This document shows positions 40,460 through 51,625 of a stretch of 64,000 nt of DNA, piece by piece. The translations under genes were made by a program, and so were the position numbers. Position 1 is the stretch's first letter; each line of letters begins with the position of its first letter. Under the pieces are notes generated by a model. That model was not told where the DNA came from. It saw only the letters and a list, made by a program, of their open reading frames with translations, and ran no database searches. The stretch comes from Volvox africanus (Eukaryota > Chlorophyta > Chlorophyceae > Chlamydomonadales > Volvocaceae), in NCBI GenBank assembly GCA_030268105.1, contig BSDZ01000037.1, positions 372,001 through 436,000 on the forward strand, in the 5' to 3' direction.

Positions 40460-41695
40460 CTATTTCGGCTGAGGTACAAACGGCGGCATTAGAGGGCAAT
40501 CCTTCGTAGAATGGCTCTCCGCACACCGTAGACAAACGTTGGCCAATTTTCGACGCTCGAATTCGGAACGATTGCAATTCCATTTTGGCATAAATGTGTC
40601 ATCCGTACGAGTACGCTTCACGTTGGGGTCGGAACGCTGTGCGGCTGCCGACGACGGCGCACCACCACGCTTCCTGTTCCTAGCTGGGTCCGGGCTCGGA
40701 CCTGCTCCTCCTGACCCGCGGACACCCGAGCTAGCACCCCTGCGCGCCTGGTGTTGCCCGTTGCTGCGTCGCGTCGCAGCAGTAGGCGTGGGGCGGGTCG
40801 CGCCGAGGTCCTGGTCGAGAGCCACAGCTTCCCCAAGCGGATCCTGCACTTGCACTGCATTTGCACGAGGGGCAGACTTGACTTCTTCCTCGCCGGCAAG
40901 AAGTCGTATCTCCGCGCCCTTAGCAAAAGCGACCAACGCGTCATACGACTTGATCTGCGCTCCAACCAAGTCAGTGGCGCACCATTTAGCCAAAAGTTTC
41001 GTTAGGCCTCGCCTAAACCAAAAGACACGCTCAGATTCGGTGAGGTCAGCAATGGGAGTCACAAGTGCTTCGAAGCGTGACTGGTACGCAGGTACATTTT
41101 CATCCCGACGCATGTGGTAGCTACCCGCTGCCAAAACGTTACGAGCTCCCACATCGCGTGCTTGAACCTCAGTAGCGAATCGTGCGAGCAAAGCGGCGAC
41201 TAACTCGTCAAAAGTATAGCTGCCCCGGGCGTTGGTCCAATTGCGATACCAGTCCTTCGCTGCGCCCTCGAGGGTGTTACCAACGAAGAGACACCTGATA
41301 CCGTCATTGTCGCCACCATGAACAGCTTGGAGGTACTTTTTAGCGTCACGCACGTACGCACGAGTTGCATCGGCTATGCTATGCCCTGGTGTCTTGTCGG
41401 TCAGCGAAATATTAAGCCTAGGAACGGGAATCGACAATCTCATCACCTCAGGGATGTCATCATGCCCTCGAGCTTGAGGTAATGGCAGGACCCTTGGTCC
41501 AGCAGTGTTGTCCATATTCGTGTTCACTGCTGAATGCGGCACAATTAAGTGAGCAGGGGTCTGAAGGACAAGGGGCTCTTGAGTGGCTCGCGCGCCAACA
41601 GTCTCAAGACCTCTATCCGGCGCTCTAGCAGCTACAACGAAATCGGGTTGGCTAGCTAGGCTAGTGTGCGGCGTATCGTCGTGTTCCGCGGACAT
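40460..41695 (-). CDS. G2 Gag, ending in UAG in frame with pol
   Basis: About 411 residues from ATG at 41693-41695 (an upstream GTG would add four). A helical capsid-like core (RLNISLTDKTPGHSIAD…, DWYRNWTNARGSYTFDELVA) is followed by a basic region and a zinc knuckle CLRCAESHSTKDC (C-x2-C-x3-H-x4-C) near the end. The stop is TAG at 40460-40462, followed by GGGCTTGCCC, which can form a tight hairpin. Pol continues in the same frame, suggesting readthrough. Confidence 0.82.
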   Translation of the reverse strand: MSAEHDDTPHTSLASQPDFVVAARAPDRGLETVGARATQEPLVLQTPAHLIVPHSAVNTNMDNTAGPRVLPLPQARGHDDIPEVMRLSIPVPRLNISLTDKTPGHSIADATRAYVRDAKKYLQAVHGGDNDGIRCLFVGNTLEGAAKDWYRNWTNARGSYTFDELVAALLARFATEVQARDVGARNVLAAGSYHMRRDENVPAYQSRFEALVTPIADLTESERVFWFRRGLTKLLAKWCATDLVGAQIKSYDALVAFAKGAEIRLLAGEEEVKSAPRANAVQVQDPLGEAVALDQDLGATRPTPTAATRRSNGQHQARRGASSGVRGSGGAGPSPDPARNRKRGGAPSSAAAQRSDPNVKRTRTDDTFMPKWNCNRSEFERRKLANVCLRCAESHSTKDCPLMPPFVPQPK

Positions 41696-41915
41696 GGAGC
41701 ACGACACGATACCCTAGTTTTGCGTAATAGAAGCCGACTTCTATCGCAAAGGCAAGAGTACAAAGCGATTCGGTGAGCCTACCGACAGTACTCTTGAGAA
41801 GATTCAGCAAACTCAGCAAGTAATTGCCCAGCTGAGTCCTGATCTCCGTAGTTTGAGCAATGAGAGTCGCCAGCTGGTCCGAACGAACGCCGGTCTCAGT
41901 CGCCGCGGCAAGCAA
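41661..41915 (-). CDS. Upstream ORF in gypsy leader (G2)
   Basis: Eighty-four codons (MLAAATETGVRSDQLATLIA…) in a different frame, overlapping the gag start by about 35 bases. Equivalent frames with mainly conservative changes are open in G3 (50256-50510) and G4 (60451-60690). Unknown function; a leader peptide or chance conservation between young copies. Confidence 0.35.
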   Translation of the reverse strand: MLAAATETGVRSDQLATLIAQTTEIRTQLGNYLLSLLNLLKSTVGRLTESLCTLAFAIEVGFYYAKLGYRVVLHVRGTRRYAAH

Positions 41916-42143
41916 TGCCGGTGCACTGAGATTACCTGCGACTCAGAGCGTACACTTACACAACAAGTGCAGCAATCTAAGTAAAAGCAATTAAACAATT
42001 ACAAACCGGAAGCGGCGGCGTCCAAAACGGCGCGGCCTAAGTCTTCGGCAAAAGTATCTAGCGGTCCTCGTGGTTCGTCGCTGGAACTCGCCATAGAAAG
42101 AACCTACTTCCGATTAGACAAAGAGAGACAGTTAGGCAACGAA

Positions 42144-42158
42144 CCTGTCTCGATACCA
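42144..42158 (-). promoter_or_regulatory. G2 primer-binding site
   Basis: On the minus strand TGGTATCGAGACAGG, three bases inside the 5' LTR. TGG at the edge pairs with a tRNA CCA end, so gypsy here uses the ordinary tRNA 3' end, unlike the copia elements. Repeated at 50739-50753 and 60919-60933. Confidence 0.7.
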
Positions 42159-42161
42159 AAT

Positions 42162-42985
42162 TGTTGTACCTCTCGTTCGCGTTTGCTCATGAGTATCTGC
42201 ACGTCTGGAGACTATCGACACCGATGCGCGAGCACTTGCAAGTACAGCAAGTCAAGCGAGAGCAAACAGAGACAGCGGAAGACTTCAAAACGAAGAGAGA
42301 TATAACTTACAGTCTTACGGATCAGAATGATGCAATGGACGAAATCGCCGTCAGCGCCGGAAGCAAGCAATCATCACGCGGCGGTGATTAGCGAAGTTCA
42401 GGCTTAGCTCGGGCTAAGTAGAATAGTGTATAGAAATAGTAATATAGAACACACGAGTGTTCTCCGGTATCGAATGTCTTATCTAGCTTAGCCGTCCTCG
42501 CATCTGTTATACTCGCAGCATCGCAATGCCGTACGATTCACATCAGGAGGCCGATCCTAGATGTGACAACCCTACCGCGTCTAGGCGATGTCTACGTATA
42601 ACAACGTATAAGCCTTTCCGGCATTCGCATGATGCAAGGGTCCGGATAACGATATCCGGTTGCAGGGCATGTATCGCGACGAGTGCGGCGCTCTCAACGT
42701 GTGCTTAAATGAAGTAATATTATATCAGATAATATTACTTATCGTTTCGTAGCACGAGCATAATGCGCACTTCAATGATTAGGTCATTCATGCATGCTAG
42801 GCGGATTTGCCATGGTGCGATGTCGCGATGGATAATGACAACATGCCAGATGCATATATAAATGTATGCGAATACATTTATATCATGCAGATTCATTCAT
42901 ATGTAATGCGTTCATCACAAAAGCACTTCGACTCATAGGATCGCGTCGACCTACGCGTCGACGGGAAATGAACCGTAGCACAACA
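42162..42985 (-). repeat. G2 5' LTR
   Basis: 824 bp, TGTTGTGCTACGG…GGTACAACA on the minus strand. It differs from the 3' LTR at scattered positions, so G2 is older than copia-1. Confidence 0.87.
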
Positions 42986-43460
42986 CTCTACAGGCAAAAG
43001 TCCATTCTTTCATAACTACGGGTTTCATCCCGCGCTACCCGTGTGGCGTGAGTTGGAAGTGAACGTGCCTGCTGCTAAACTTTTTGCCAAGTCTTTTATG
43101 TCCCGAATCACAGACGCGAAGTCGTGTTTGGACGCGGCGCAGCAACAAACGACGGAATACTACAACAAATCCAAGCAGGATGTGACGTTTTCGGAAGGGC
43201 AACTCGTGTTGCTAAGCACCAAGAACTTGCGTTCCTTGGCCAACGGATCCCGAAAACTCTTACCCCGCTGGATTGGTCCGTATCCTGTCGTGCGCATGGT
43301 TGGGAATGTGGCTGTGGAGCTTGCATTGCCCGCTGATATAACCATTCACCCCACGTTTCACGTATCGCTTGTCCGTCCTTATCGTGGTACGGAACCCGTC
43401 CCTGAGCCTGCTAACGCCCCCGCAGCAATCGAACCAGTTCCCGAGACCTGGATCGCTGGA
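42986..43460 (+). pseudogene. Gypsy pol fragment, plus strand, first copy
   Basis: Integrase C-terminal part from [13 protein letters not shown] sequence through [14 protein letters not shown] to [10 protein letters not shown], then a switch to copia-3. It starts exactly where the G2 5' LTR ends. Near-identical to 53058-53532. Opposite in orientation to the neighbouring gypsy copies. Confidence 0.82.
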
Positions 43461-44211
43461 ACCTCTCAAGATTACCCAGGCCAAGGTGTCCATACCGGCG
43501 GTGCCACAGGTCCATTGACTTCCTGTGAGCAACTCCACCAAAAGGCTGTTCGGCCATTGACCTGAAAGCAGACCTGGGAATCGAAATACATGCTAGGGCA
43601 TACAAATTTTCACAGCACTTGCCCGTCAAGATTTTCTCACCATCCTTGAGCAAAGTGACTTCACCATTCTCAAAGCAGACTGACCCGCCCTTCTGGTCCA
43701 GGGCAGCAACTGACAGCACATTCGCAAAGCTGTCAGGAACAAGATACACCTCATGCACCGTCAACGTGGCCATGGTAACCATGGAGACAAGCCTCAGGGT
43801 CCCTACTGCTGTAGGCCTGATAATCCCCCCGTTTACGCTCAGAATCTCAAATTTCTCTGACTCTGCCAGCTCGCGGATATCAATTAGCTGTTCTGCATCA
43901 TATGTCAGATGATGGGATGCACCAGAATCCAGGTACCAACCTTTCATACGGTCAGACTCTGATGCCGCAAAAGCAAAGTTCTTCGGGCTAGCATTGCTCC
44001 TGCCGCCGGCACCTTCCACATGATTGTGCCGGCCATAACTTTGGCAGTCGCTCCCTGAGCTGGACCCACCTGCGGCCTCTCCATGGCTGCCCATTCTTGC
44101 ACGCTCCAGGCCGCCCGACCCATATCTAGGTCCTATGGGCGCCGAGCTCCATGAGCCAGTCCTCTGGGCCATCCTGGGTGCAAGGCACCTCCTCTCCAGA
44201 TGCCCGGGCTG
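43461..44211 (-). pseudogene. copia-3 fragment: zinc-knuckle end, protease and pre-integrase
   Basis: On the minus strand: second half of a CCHC knuckle (GHLERRC), a Gly/Ser-rich linker, protease WYLDSGASHHLTYD, a beta-rich stretch, and GAG-pre-integrase WHRRYGHLGLGNLERF, where it is cut by the gypsy pol fragment. The right side is cut by the G3 LTR at 44212. A third copia family, distinct from copia-1 and copia-2. An identical copy lies at 53533-54283. Confidence 0.85.
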
Positions 44212-45044
44212 TGTTGTACCTCTCCTTCGTGTTTGCTCATAAGTATCTGCGCGTCTGAAGGCTTTCGACACCGATGCGCGAGCACTTACAATACAGAAAG
44301 ACAAGCGCGAGCAAACAGAGACAGCGGAAGACTTCAAGACAAGAAGAGATATAACTTACAGTCTTACAGATCGAAGCGGTGCAATGGACGCAATTGCCGT
44401 CAGCGCCGGAAGCAAGCAATCATCACGCGGCGGTGAATAGCGAAGTTTAGGCTTAGCTCGGGCTAAGTAGAATTGCGTATAGTGATAATAGCGTAGAACA
44501 CACGAGTGTTCTCCGGTATCGAATGTCTTCTTTTACTTAGCCGTCCTCGCATCTGTTATACTCGCAGCATCACAATGCCGTACGATTCACACTAGGAGGC
44601 CGATCCTAAGTGTGACAACCCTACTGCGTTTAGACGATGTCTACGCATAACAACGTATAAGCCTTTCCGGCATTCGCATGATGCAAGGGTCCGAATAACA
44701 ATATTCGGTTGCAAGGCATGCATCACGACGAGTGCGGTGCTCTCAACGTGTGCTGTAATGAAGTAATATTATATCAAATAATATTACTTATCGTTTCATA
44801 GCACGAGCATAATGCGCACTTCAATGATTCGGTATTTCATGCATGCTAGGCGGATTTGCCATGATGCGATGTCGCGATGGATAATGATAACATGCCAAAT
44901 GCATATATAAATGTATGCGAATACATCTATATCATGCAGGTTCATTCATATGCAATAGTCATTCATGCGTTCATCAAGATAACACTTCGCCTCATAGGGT
45001 CACATCGACCTACGCATCAGCGGGAAACGAGCCGTAGCACAACA
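44212..45044 (-). repeat. G3 3' LTR
   Basis: 833 bp of the same LTR family as G2 but a distinct subtype (for example CTCCTTCGTGTTTGCTCATAA at its left end), shared with G4. Confidence 0.87.
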
Positions 45045-45103
45045 ATTATCCCCCCTCCCATATGCAGCGTCCTTGCTGCTTCATACAGCATCGACTGCAA
45101 GGA

Positions 45104-48100
45104 TCATTGGGCTTGCGTGGCACGTTTGCGGGCTTCTTCGAGCAGGGGCTTCATGTCCTGCGAGAAGTTGCGTGCCGGTTCCCATGAGTTGTGCTCGCTG
45201 GTATACCCTGTCCACTTGACCAAGTACTCGTGTACTGTCCGCTTACGTCGGTGTCGGCCCACACGACGCGCGCAATAATCTAACACCCCCTCCACATCGT
45301 AAAACTTCTGTTTACCAGCGATCCAGGTCTCGGGAACTGGTTCGATCGCTGCGGGGGCGTTAGCAGGCTCAGGGACGGGTTCCGTACCACGATAAGGGCG
45401 GACAAGCGATACGTGAAACGTGGGGTGAATGGTCATCTCAGCGGGCAATGCAAGCTCCACAGCCACATTCCCAACCATGTGCACGACAGGATACGGACCA
45501 ATCCAGCGGGGTAACAGTTTTTGGGATCCGTCGGCCAAGGAACGCAAGTTCTTGGTGCTTAGCAACACAAGTTGCCCTTCCGAAAACGTCACATCCTGCT
45601 TGGATTTGTTGTAGTATTCCGTCATTTGTTGCTGCGCCGCGTCCAAACACGACTTCGCGTCTGTGATTCGGGACATAAAAGACTTGGCAAAAAGTTTAGC
45701 AGCAGGCACGTTCACTTCCAACTCACGCCACACGGGTAGCGCGGGATGAAACCCGTAGTTAGGAAAGAACGGACTTTTGCCTGTAGAGCGGTTAACAGTG
45801 TTGTTAAGCGTGAATTCTGCCGCAGTCACATATGTATCCCAAACGAGAGGTGTGCGACCAGCATAATTGTGCAACATATCACCCAACGTGCGGTTTGTGC
45901 GTTCAGTTTGACCATCAGTCTGCGGGTGGTACGCTGTGCTCAGGTTGACACACATGCCAACTAGCTTGCAGAGCGCTTCCCAAAACTTAGACGTGAACTG
46001 CCCACCACGGTCCGAGATCACATTTTTGGGAACCCCGTGTAACCGAACCACATTATCGAAAAACAAACGTGCGGTTTGTTCAGCCGTGCAGGATGATGTG
46101 CATGGTGCTAGGTGGACCATCTTAGTCAGACGATCGACCATTACGAACACCGCATCATATCCCCCCTCAGTTTTGGGCAGCACGACTACAAAGTCCATGG
46201 AAACACTTTCCCAAGGCGCATCCGGGACAGGCAACGGTTGCAACAACCCATGACCCTTACCGGACAAAGCCTTATTGCGCTGGCACAGACTGCATGTCTG
46301 TACGAAGTTCGCCGCATCGTTAGCCAAATGAGGCCACCAAAAGGAACGTTGCACCAACTCGACCAACCGCTTGCTACCAGGGTGTCCTGCTAACGGGTCC
46401 TCGTGGAACCGTGCAAGGATGTCGTAGCGTAGCGCGTCCTCGTTCGGAACGACGATTTGCATAGCTGCACCCTCCGTCCGTAGCCAAAGGCCATTCTGCT
46501 TGCGAAGGTTTTCTACATTAGCCGGCTCCGAGAACCAGGCATCAGCATTGTAGGCCACCTTCAACCGCTCCGCGAGGTCCATCACGATCGGCACCTCCTC
46601 GTTATGCGGTCGCACGACGGGCGCTGCTAAAATTGCAGCGTGTAGCGACGGATGTCGACTGAGAGCATCGGCAATATTCAGTTTACCAGAAATGTACTCC
46701 CAGGTGCAGTCGAACCTAGCTAGGTATTCCATCCACCTAGCCTGACGGCGGTTCAACGTCGGAACGCTTTGCAAAAACGTTAGGGGCTTGTGGTCAGTTT
46801 TTAAAGTAAATGGGCGTCCCTCGAGGTAACAGCGCCATTCCTTTAAAGCATGCAGCACTGCCAGAAGCTCCTGTTCCCCGGTGGTGTAGCGAATCTCCGC
46901 ACCAGAAAACTTCTTACTCGTGAAGGTGATCGGTCACCCTTCCTGTAACAATACAGCGCCGCTTCCAAATACTGAGGCATCAGACACTACCTCAACACGA
47001 AACGGCAACGAGTAATCAGGAAATGCAAGGGTGACATCTTTGGCAACGATTCGCTTGAGCTCTTCGAATGCCCGCTGGCATTGCGACGTCCACGACTCGA
47101 GCGAAATGAAAACTCCTTTGCGAGTGAAGTTAGTAAGCGGGGCCGCAATGATGGAATATTTTTCAATGAACTTCCGGAAATAATTGGTCAAGCCAAGGAA
47201 CTTACGCAGCTCCGTGAGGTTCTGAGGCGCGGGCCAATCGCGACCCATGGCGACCTTCCGCGGGTCCATCTTCACACCGGTGGCCGACACAATGTGGCCC
47301 AAATATTCCACCTGAGGCTGCGCCCAAAAGCATTTGGCGCGTTTAGCAAACAATTGCTCCCGCCTCATAACGTCGAGCACGAGCCGAAGATGCTCCAAGT
47401 GCTCCTCTCGCGTCTTAGAATAAACCAAGATGTCATCCAGGTAGCAAACAACGAACCTGTCGATAAACGGCCTAAACATTCGGTCCATAACCGCCTGAAA
47501 CGTCGCAGGGGCATTAGTCAAACCAAACGATAGAACCGTATACTCGAAGTGACTGAAGGGCATCCGAAAAGCGGTTTTCGGGATATCAGAGGCAGCGATG
47601 CGAATCTGAATATAGCCCTGTTGTAAGTCAATTGAGGAAAAATAAGCCGAGCCCTTCAGCTTATCCAACAGGTCGTCAACGCGTGGCAAAGGGTAGCAAT
47701 TGTTTACCGTACTCGCATTTAACCCCCGATAATCGATGCACATGGACAAGGTCCCATCCTTCTTACCGACAAACAAAATCGGTGCACATTACGGGGATGT
47801 GCTGGGGCGTATCATACCCTTCGCGAGCAAATCCGTCACCTGGCGCTTCACCTCGTCCAGCTCCAATGGACTCAACCTGTACATTGGCCGGGCCGTAGGC
47901 TGCGCTCCAGGCATAAGAGGGATTGTGTGATCAACAGGACGCATAGGTGGTAGGCCAGGGATATCTTTAAAGACGTCCTCATACTGCGACAGTAGGGCCT
48001 CAACCTCAGGATCCACAGAAATCTGCGCGGTGGTGGCACAACAGCCCACCCGCGGCCTCAAAAGCAGTCCGTGGGCACCCTTCCGTAACAAACGGACGGC

Positions 48101-49075
48101 CTCCTTACGCCCGACTAGCTCTGGTTCGATTCGTGCGGCCATTGCAGTCACAGCGAAATTAACCCATAGGCACCGCCTCAGCTTCGCCCTCCTTTGGTGT
48201 GACATGTTCGAACGACAGGAAAGGTACCTTCATCGACAGAGTACCCTTGCACATATGCAGGGTTGCGGTCTCCATGTCGATGCGCGCGCGGTACTGCCGT
48301 AATGTCGAAGACCCCATTATGTACGGTGCAGTCTCTGCTAAGCCCTGCAGCACGTACGGCCAGGTCACAACACGCAAAGGGCCTATCGATAGGCTAAGGG
48401 TAATCCTGCCCACGATGGGATGCTTACCCCCATCAGCAAGGGTAACCTGTGGACAATCAGACGACTCTGGTGTCAACCCCAGCGCATTCACCTCTGCGAC
48501 AGAGATGAAGTCGTTGCTGGCACCGGTGTCAACAAGTGCCTTCAGAGTACGGCCATTTAAACCGATCTGAACCACCGGGACACGGTTATCTACGAGCGAC
48601 TGCCCAGCAGATAACGTTAGTGCACTTAGGGCGGGTCCGTAACCTACGGCACCCTCATCAGGAGCTTCATACCAAACGTCAACCGAGTAGGATGTCCCTG
48701 GCCACGGAGCCAGCATACCCTCCCGATCCAAACCATTAAACAAAACGGTGCCCGGCTCGAACCGGTGGACATGCCGCATACCCCTTAACGATGCCTCTGC
48801 CTTGCGCCGACAGAAAGCGGGGAGTAATACACATGCGGCAGTGCCTGGATATTGACGCCTACATCTCCTATAAACGGCCAACTGTTCCGACATCTCACGC
48901 AGAGATGAGGGGATGAACAAAACCACGTGGTTAGACAGATCGATAGACGACAGGGGACGGCGAGGTGTAAACAAATTACACAACGGATCGAAGCAGAGAA
49001 GTCCCATGCGTCCGTCAAGCGTGATGCGTCGCGCAATGACTCGCTCGATGTGTCCAAGTACGCAAGGCAACAATG
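45104..49075 (-). pseudogene. G3 Pol with stops and a frameshift
   Basis: Pieces 45104-46858 (RNase H, integrase, intact chromodomain), 46934-47776 (RT with YLDD), 47789-48205 and the protease segment up to about 49075. Breaks: TGA at 46934-46936 and TAA at 47789-47791 (both shared with G2, 8658 bases apart) and one extra C near 48165. Confidence 0.86.
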
Positions 49076-49078
49076 CCT

Positions 49079-50290
49079 TCACAGTAATGGGCGATCCTTC
49101 GTAGGATGACTCTCCACGCACCGTAGATAAACATTGGCCGCTTTCCGACGTTCGAACTCGGAACGATTGCAATTCCATTTTGGCATAAACGAGTCATCAG
49201 TGCGAGTCCGCTTTGCATTGGGGTCAGAGCGCTGTGCGGCTGCCGACGACGGCGCACCACCATGCTTCCTGCTCTTAGCCGGGTCCGAGCTCGGACCTGC
49301 TCCTCCTGACCCGCGGACACGTGAGCTAGCGCCCCCGCGCGCCTGGCGTTGCCGGTTGCTGCGTCGCGTTGCGGCAGTAGGCGTGGGGCCGGTGGCTCCG
49401 AGTTCCTGGTCGAGAGCTACAGCTTCCCCAAGCGGATCCTGCACTTGCACGGCATTTGCACGAGGGACAGACTTGACTTCTTCCTCACCGGCAAGGAGTC
49501 GTATCTCCGTACCCTTAGCAAAAGTGACCAAGGCATCATACGACTTGATCGGCACCCCAGCCAAGTCAGTAGCGCACCATTTAGCCAAAAGTTTCGTCAG
49601 GCCTCGCTTAAACCAAAAGACACGCTCGGTTTCAGTGAGATCAGCAATGGGGGTCACTAGTGCTTCGAAGTGTGACTGGTACGCAGGTACATTTTCACCC
49701 CGACGCATGTGGTAGCTACCGGCTGCCAAAACCTTACGAGCCTCCACATCACGTGCTTGAACCTCAGTAGCGAACCGTGCGAGCAAAGCGGCGATCATCT
49801 CGTCAAAAGTATAGTCGCCCCGGGCGGTGGTCCATTCGCGATACCAGTCCTTCACTGAGTCCTCGAGGGTGTTACCAACGAAGAGACACCTGATACCATC
49901 ATTATCACCACCATGAACAGCCTGGAGATACTTTTTAGCGTCACGCACGTACGCACGAGTTGCATCGGCTATGCTATGTCCTGCTGTCTTTTCAGTTAGC
50001 GAGATATTGAGCCTAGGAACGGGAATTGACAATCTCATCACCTCAGGGATGTCATCATGCCCTCGAGCTTGAGGTAATGGCAGAACCCTTGGTCCAGCAG
50101 TGTTGTCCATATTCGTATTAACTGCTGAATGCGGCACAATTAAGTGAGCAGGGGTCTGAAGGACAAGGGGCTCTTGAGTGGCTCACGTGCCAACAGTCTC
50201 AAGACCTCTATCCAGCGCTCTAGCAGCCACAATAAAGTCGGGTTGGCTAGCTAGGCTAGTGTGCGGTGTATCGTCGTGTTCCACGGACAT
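49079..50290 (-). pseudogene. G3 Gag, nonsense near start and lost zinc knuckle
   Basis: Start at 50288-50290 (MSVEHDDTPHTSLASQPDF); TGA at 50183-50185 where G2 has CGA; then open to a stop at 49079. The knuckle reads YLRCVESHPTKDR, with two cysteines lost. A deletion at the gag/pol join removed the UAG region seen in G2 and G4. Confidence 0.78.
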
Positions 50291-50510
50291 GGAGCACGAA
50301 GCGATACCCTAGGGTTGCGTAATAGAAGCCGACTTCTATCGCAAAGGCAAGAGTACAAAGCGATTCGGTGAGCCTACTGACAGTACTCTTGAGAAGATTC
50401 AGTAAACTCAGCAAGTACTTGCCCAGCTGAGTCCTGATCTCCGTAGTTTGGGCGATGAGAGTCACCAAATGGTCCGGACGAAAGCCGGTCTCAGTCGCCG
50501 CGGCAAGCAA
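50256..50510 (-). CDS. Upstream ORF in gypsy leader (G3)
   Basis: Equivalent of 41661-41915, also 84 codons, open and overlapping the gag start. Unknown function. Confidence 0.33.
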   Translation of the reverse strand: MLAAATETGFRPDHLVTLIAQTTEIRTQLGKYLLSLLNLLKSTVSRLTESLCTLAFAIEVGFYYATLGYRFVLHVRGTRRYTAH

Positions 50511-50756
50511 TGCCGGTGCACTGAGATTACCTGCGACTCAGAGCGTACACTTACAAAACAGTTGCAGTAATCTAAGTAAAAGCAATTAAACAATTACAAA
50601 TCGGAAGCGGCGGCGTCCAAAACTGCGCGGCCTAGGTCTTCGGCAAAAGTATCTAGCGGTCCTCGTGGTTCGTCGCTGGAACTCGCCATAGAAAGAGCCT
50701 ACTTCCGATTAGACAAAGAGAGACAGTTAGGCAACGAACCTGTCTCGATACCAATT

Positions 50757-51591
50757 TGTTGTACCTCTCCTTCGTGTTTGCTCATAAGTATCTGCACGTC
50801 TGAAGGCTTTCGACACCGATGCGCGAGCACTTACAATACAGAAAGACAAGCGCGAGCAAACAGAGACAGCGGAAGACTTCAAGACAAGAAGAGATATAAC
50901 TTACAGTCTTACAGATCGGTGCGGTGCAATGGACACAATCGCCGTCAGCGCCGGAAGCAAGCAATCATCACGCGGCGGTGAATAGCGAAGTTTAGGCTTA
51001 GCTCGGGCTAAGTAGAGTAGCGTAAAGTAATGATAATGTAGAACACACGAGTTTTCTTCGGTATCGAATATCTTATCTTGCTTAGCCGTCCTCGCATCTG
51101 TTATACTCGCAGCATCGCAATGCCGTACGATTCACACTAGGAGGCCGATCCTAAGTGTGACAACCCTACTGCGTATAGGCCATGTCCAAGCATAACAACG
51201 TATAAGCCTTTCCGGCATTCGCATGATGCAAGGGTCCGAATAACGATATTCGGTTGCAAGGCATGCATCACGACGAGTGCGGCGCTCTCAACGTGTGCTG
51301 TAATGAAGTAATATTATATCAAATAATATTACTTATCGTTTCGTAGCACGAGCATAATGCGCACTTCAATGATTCGGTATTTCATGCATGCTAGGCGGAT
51401 TTGCCATGATGCGATGTTGCGATATATGATGGTGTCATGCCAAATGCATATATAAATATATATACGAATACATTTATATCATGCAAGTTCATTCATATGC
51501 ATTGATTCTTCATGCTTTCATCAAGATAGCATTTCGCCTCATAGGATCACATCGACCTACGCATCGGCGGGAAACGAACCGTAGCACAACA
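50757..51591 (-). repeat. G3 5' LTR
   Basis: 835 bp, more diverged from its own 3' LTR than the copia-1 LTRs are from each other. The primer-binding site follows at 50739-50753 on the minus strand. Confidence 0.85.
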
Positions 51592-51625
51592 CTACGCATC
51601 GGCGGAAGCGAACCGTAGCACAACA
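51592..51625 (-). repeat. Repeat of the LTR tip
   Basis: Thirty-four bases (CTACGCATCGGCGG…CACAACA) that nearly repeat the last 34 bases of the LTR before them, directly ahead of a plus-strand pol fragment. Could be a remnant LTR end of another copy. Confidence 0.65.

Larger units (their letters stand above)
35562..42985 (-). mobile_element. Chromodomain Ty3/gypsy retrotransposon G2 (full length, inactive)
   Basis: 7.4 kb with both LTRs (35562-36386 and 42162-42985), primer-binding site, leader, gag and pol on the minus strand. Its 3' LTR abuts the broken 5' side of G1 with one extra base; its 5' LTR abuts a plus-strand pol fragment. The flanks do not match as target duplications, so rearrangement followed or caused the insertion. 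Confidence 0.88.
42986..45809. repeat. Segmental duplication, copy 1 (about 2.8 kb)
   Basis: Holds the plus-strand pol end, copia-3, the G3 3' LTR and the chromodomain end of G3. Matches 53058-55881 with only a few differences seen (for example C/T at 44868 against 54940, and G/A at 43292 against 53364). Confidence 0.88.
44212..51591 (-). mobile_element. Chromodomain Ty3/gypsy retrotransposon G3 (full length, inactive)
   Basis: 7.4 kb with LTRs at 44212-45044 and 50757-51591. Mosaic: up to about 45809 it equals G4, from there to about 47400 it follows G2 including its stops, and beyond that it is again closer to G4. Confidence 0.85.

Noticed and set aside
40539..41120. 193-codon plus-strand frame opposite gag (also 49134-49715)
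   Set aside because: Antisense shadow of gag with low-complexity Arg/Ser/Ala content.
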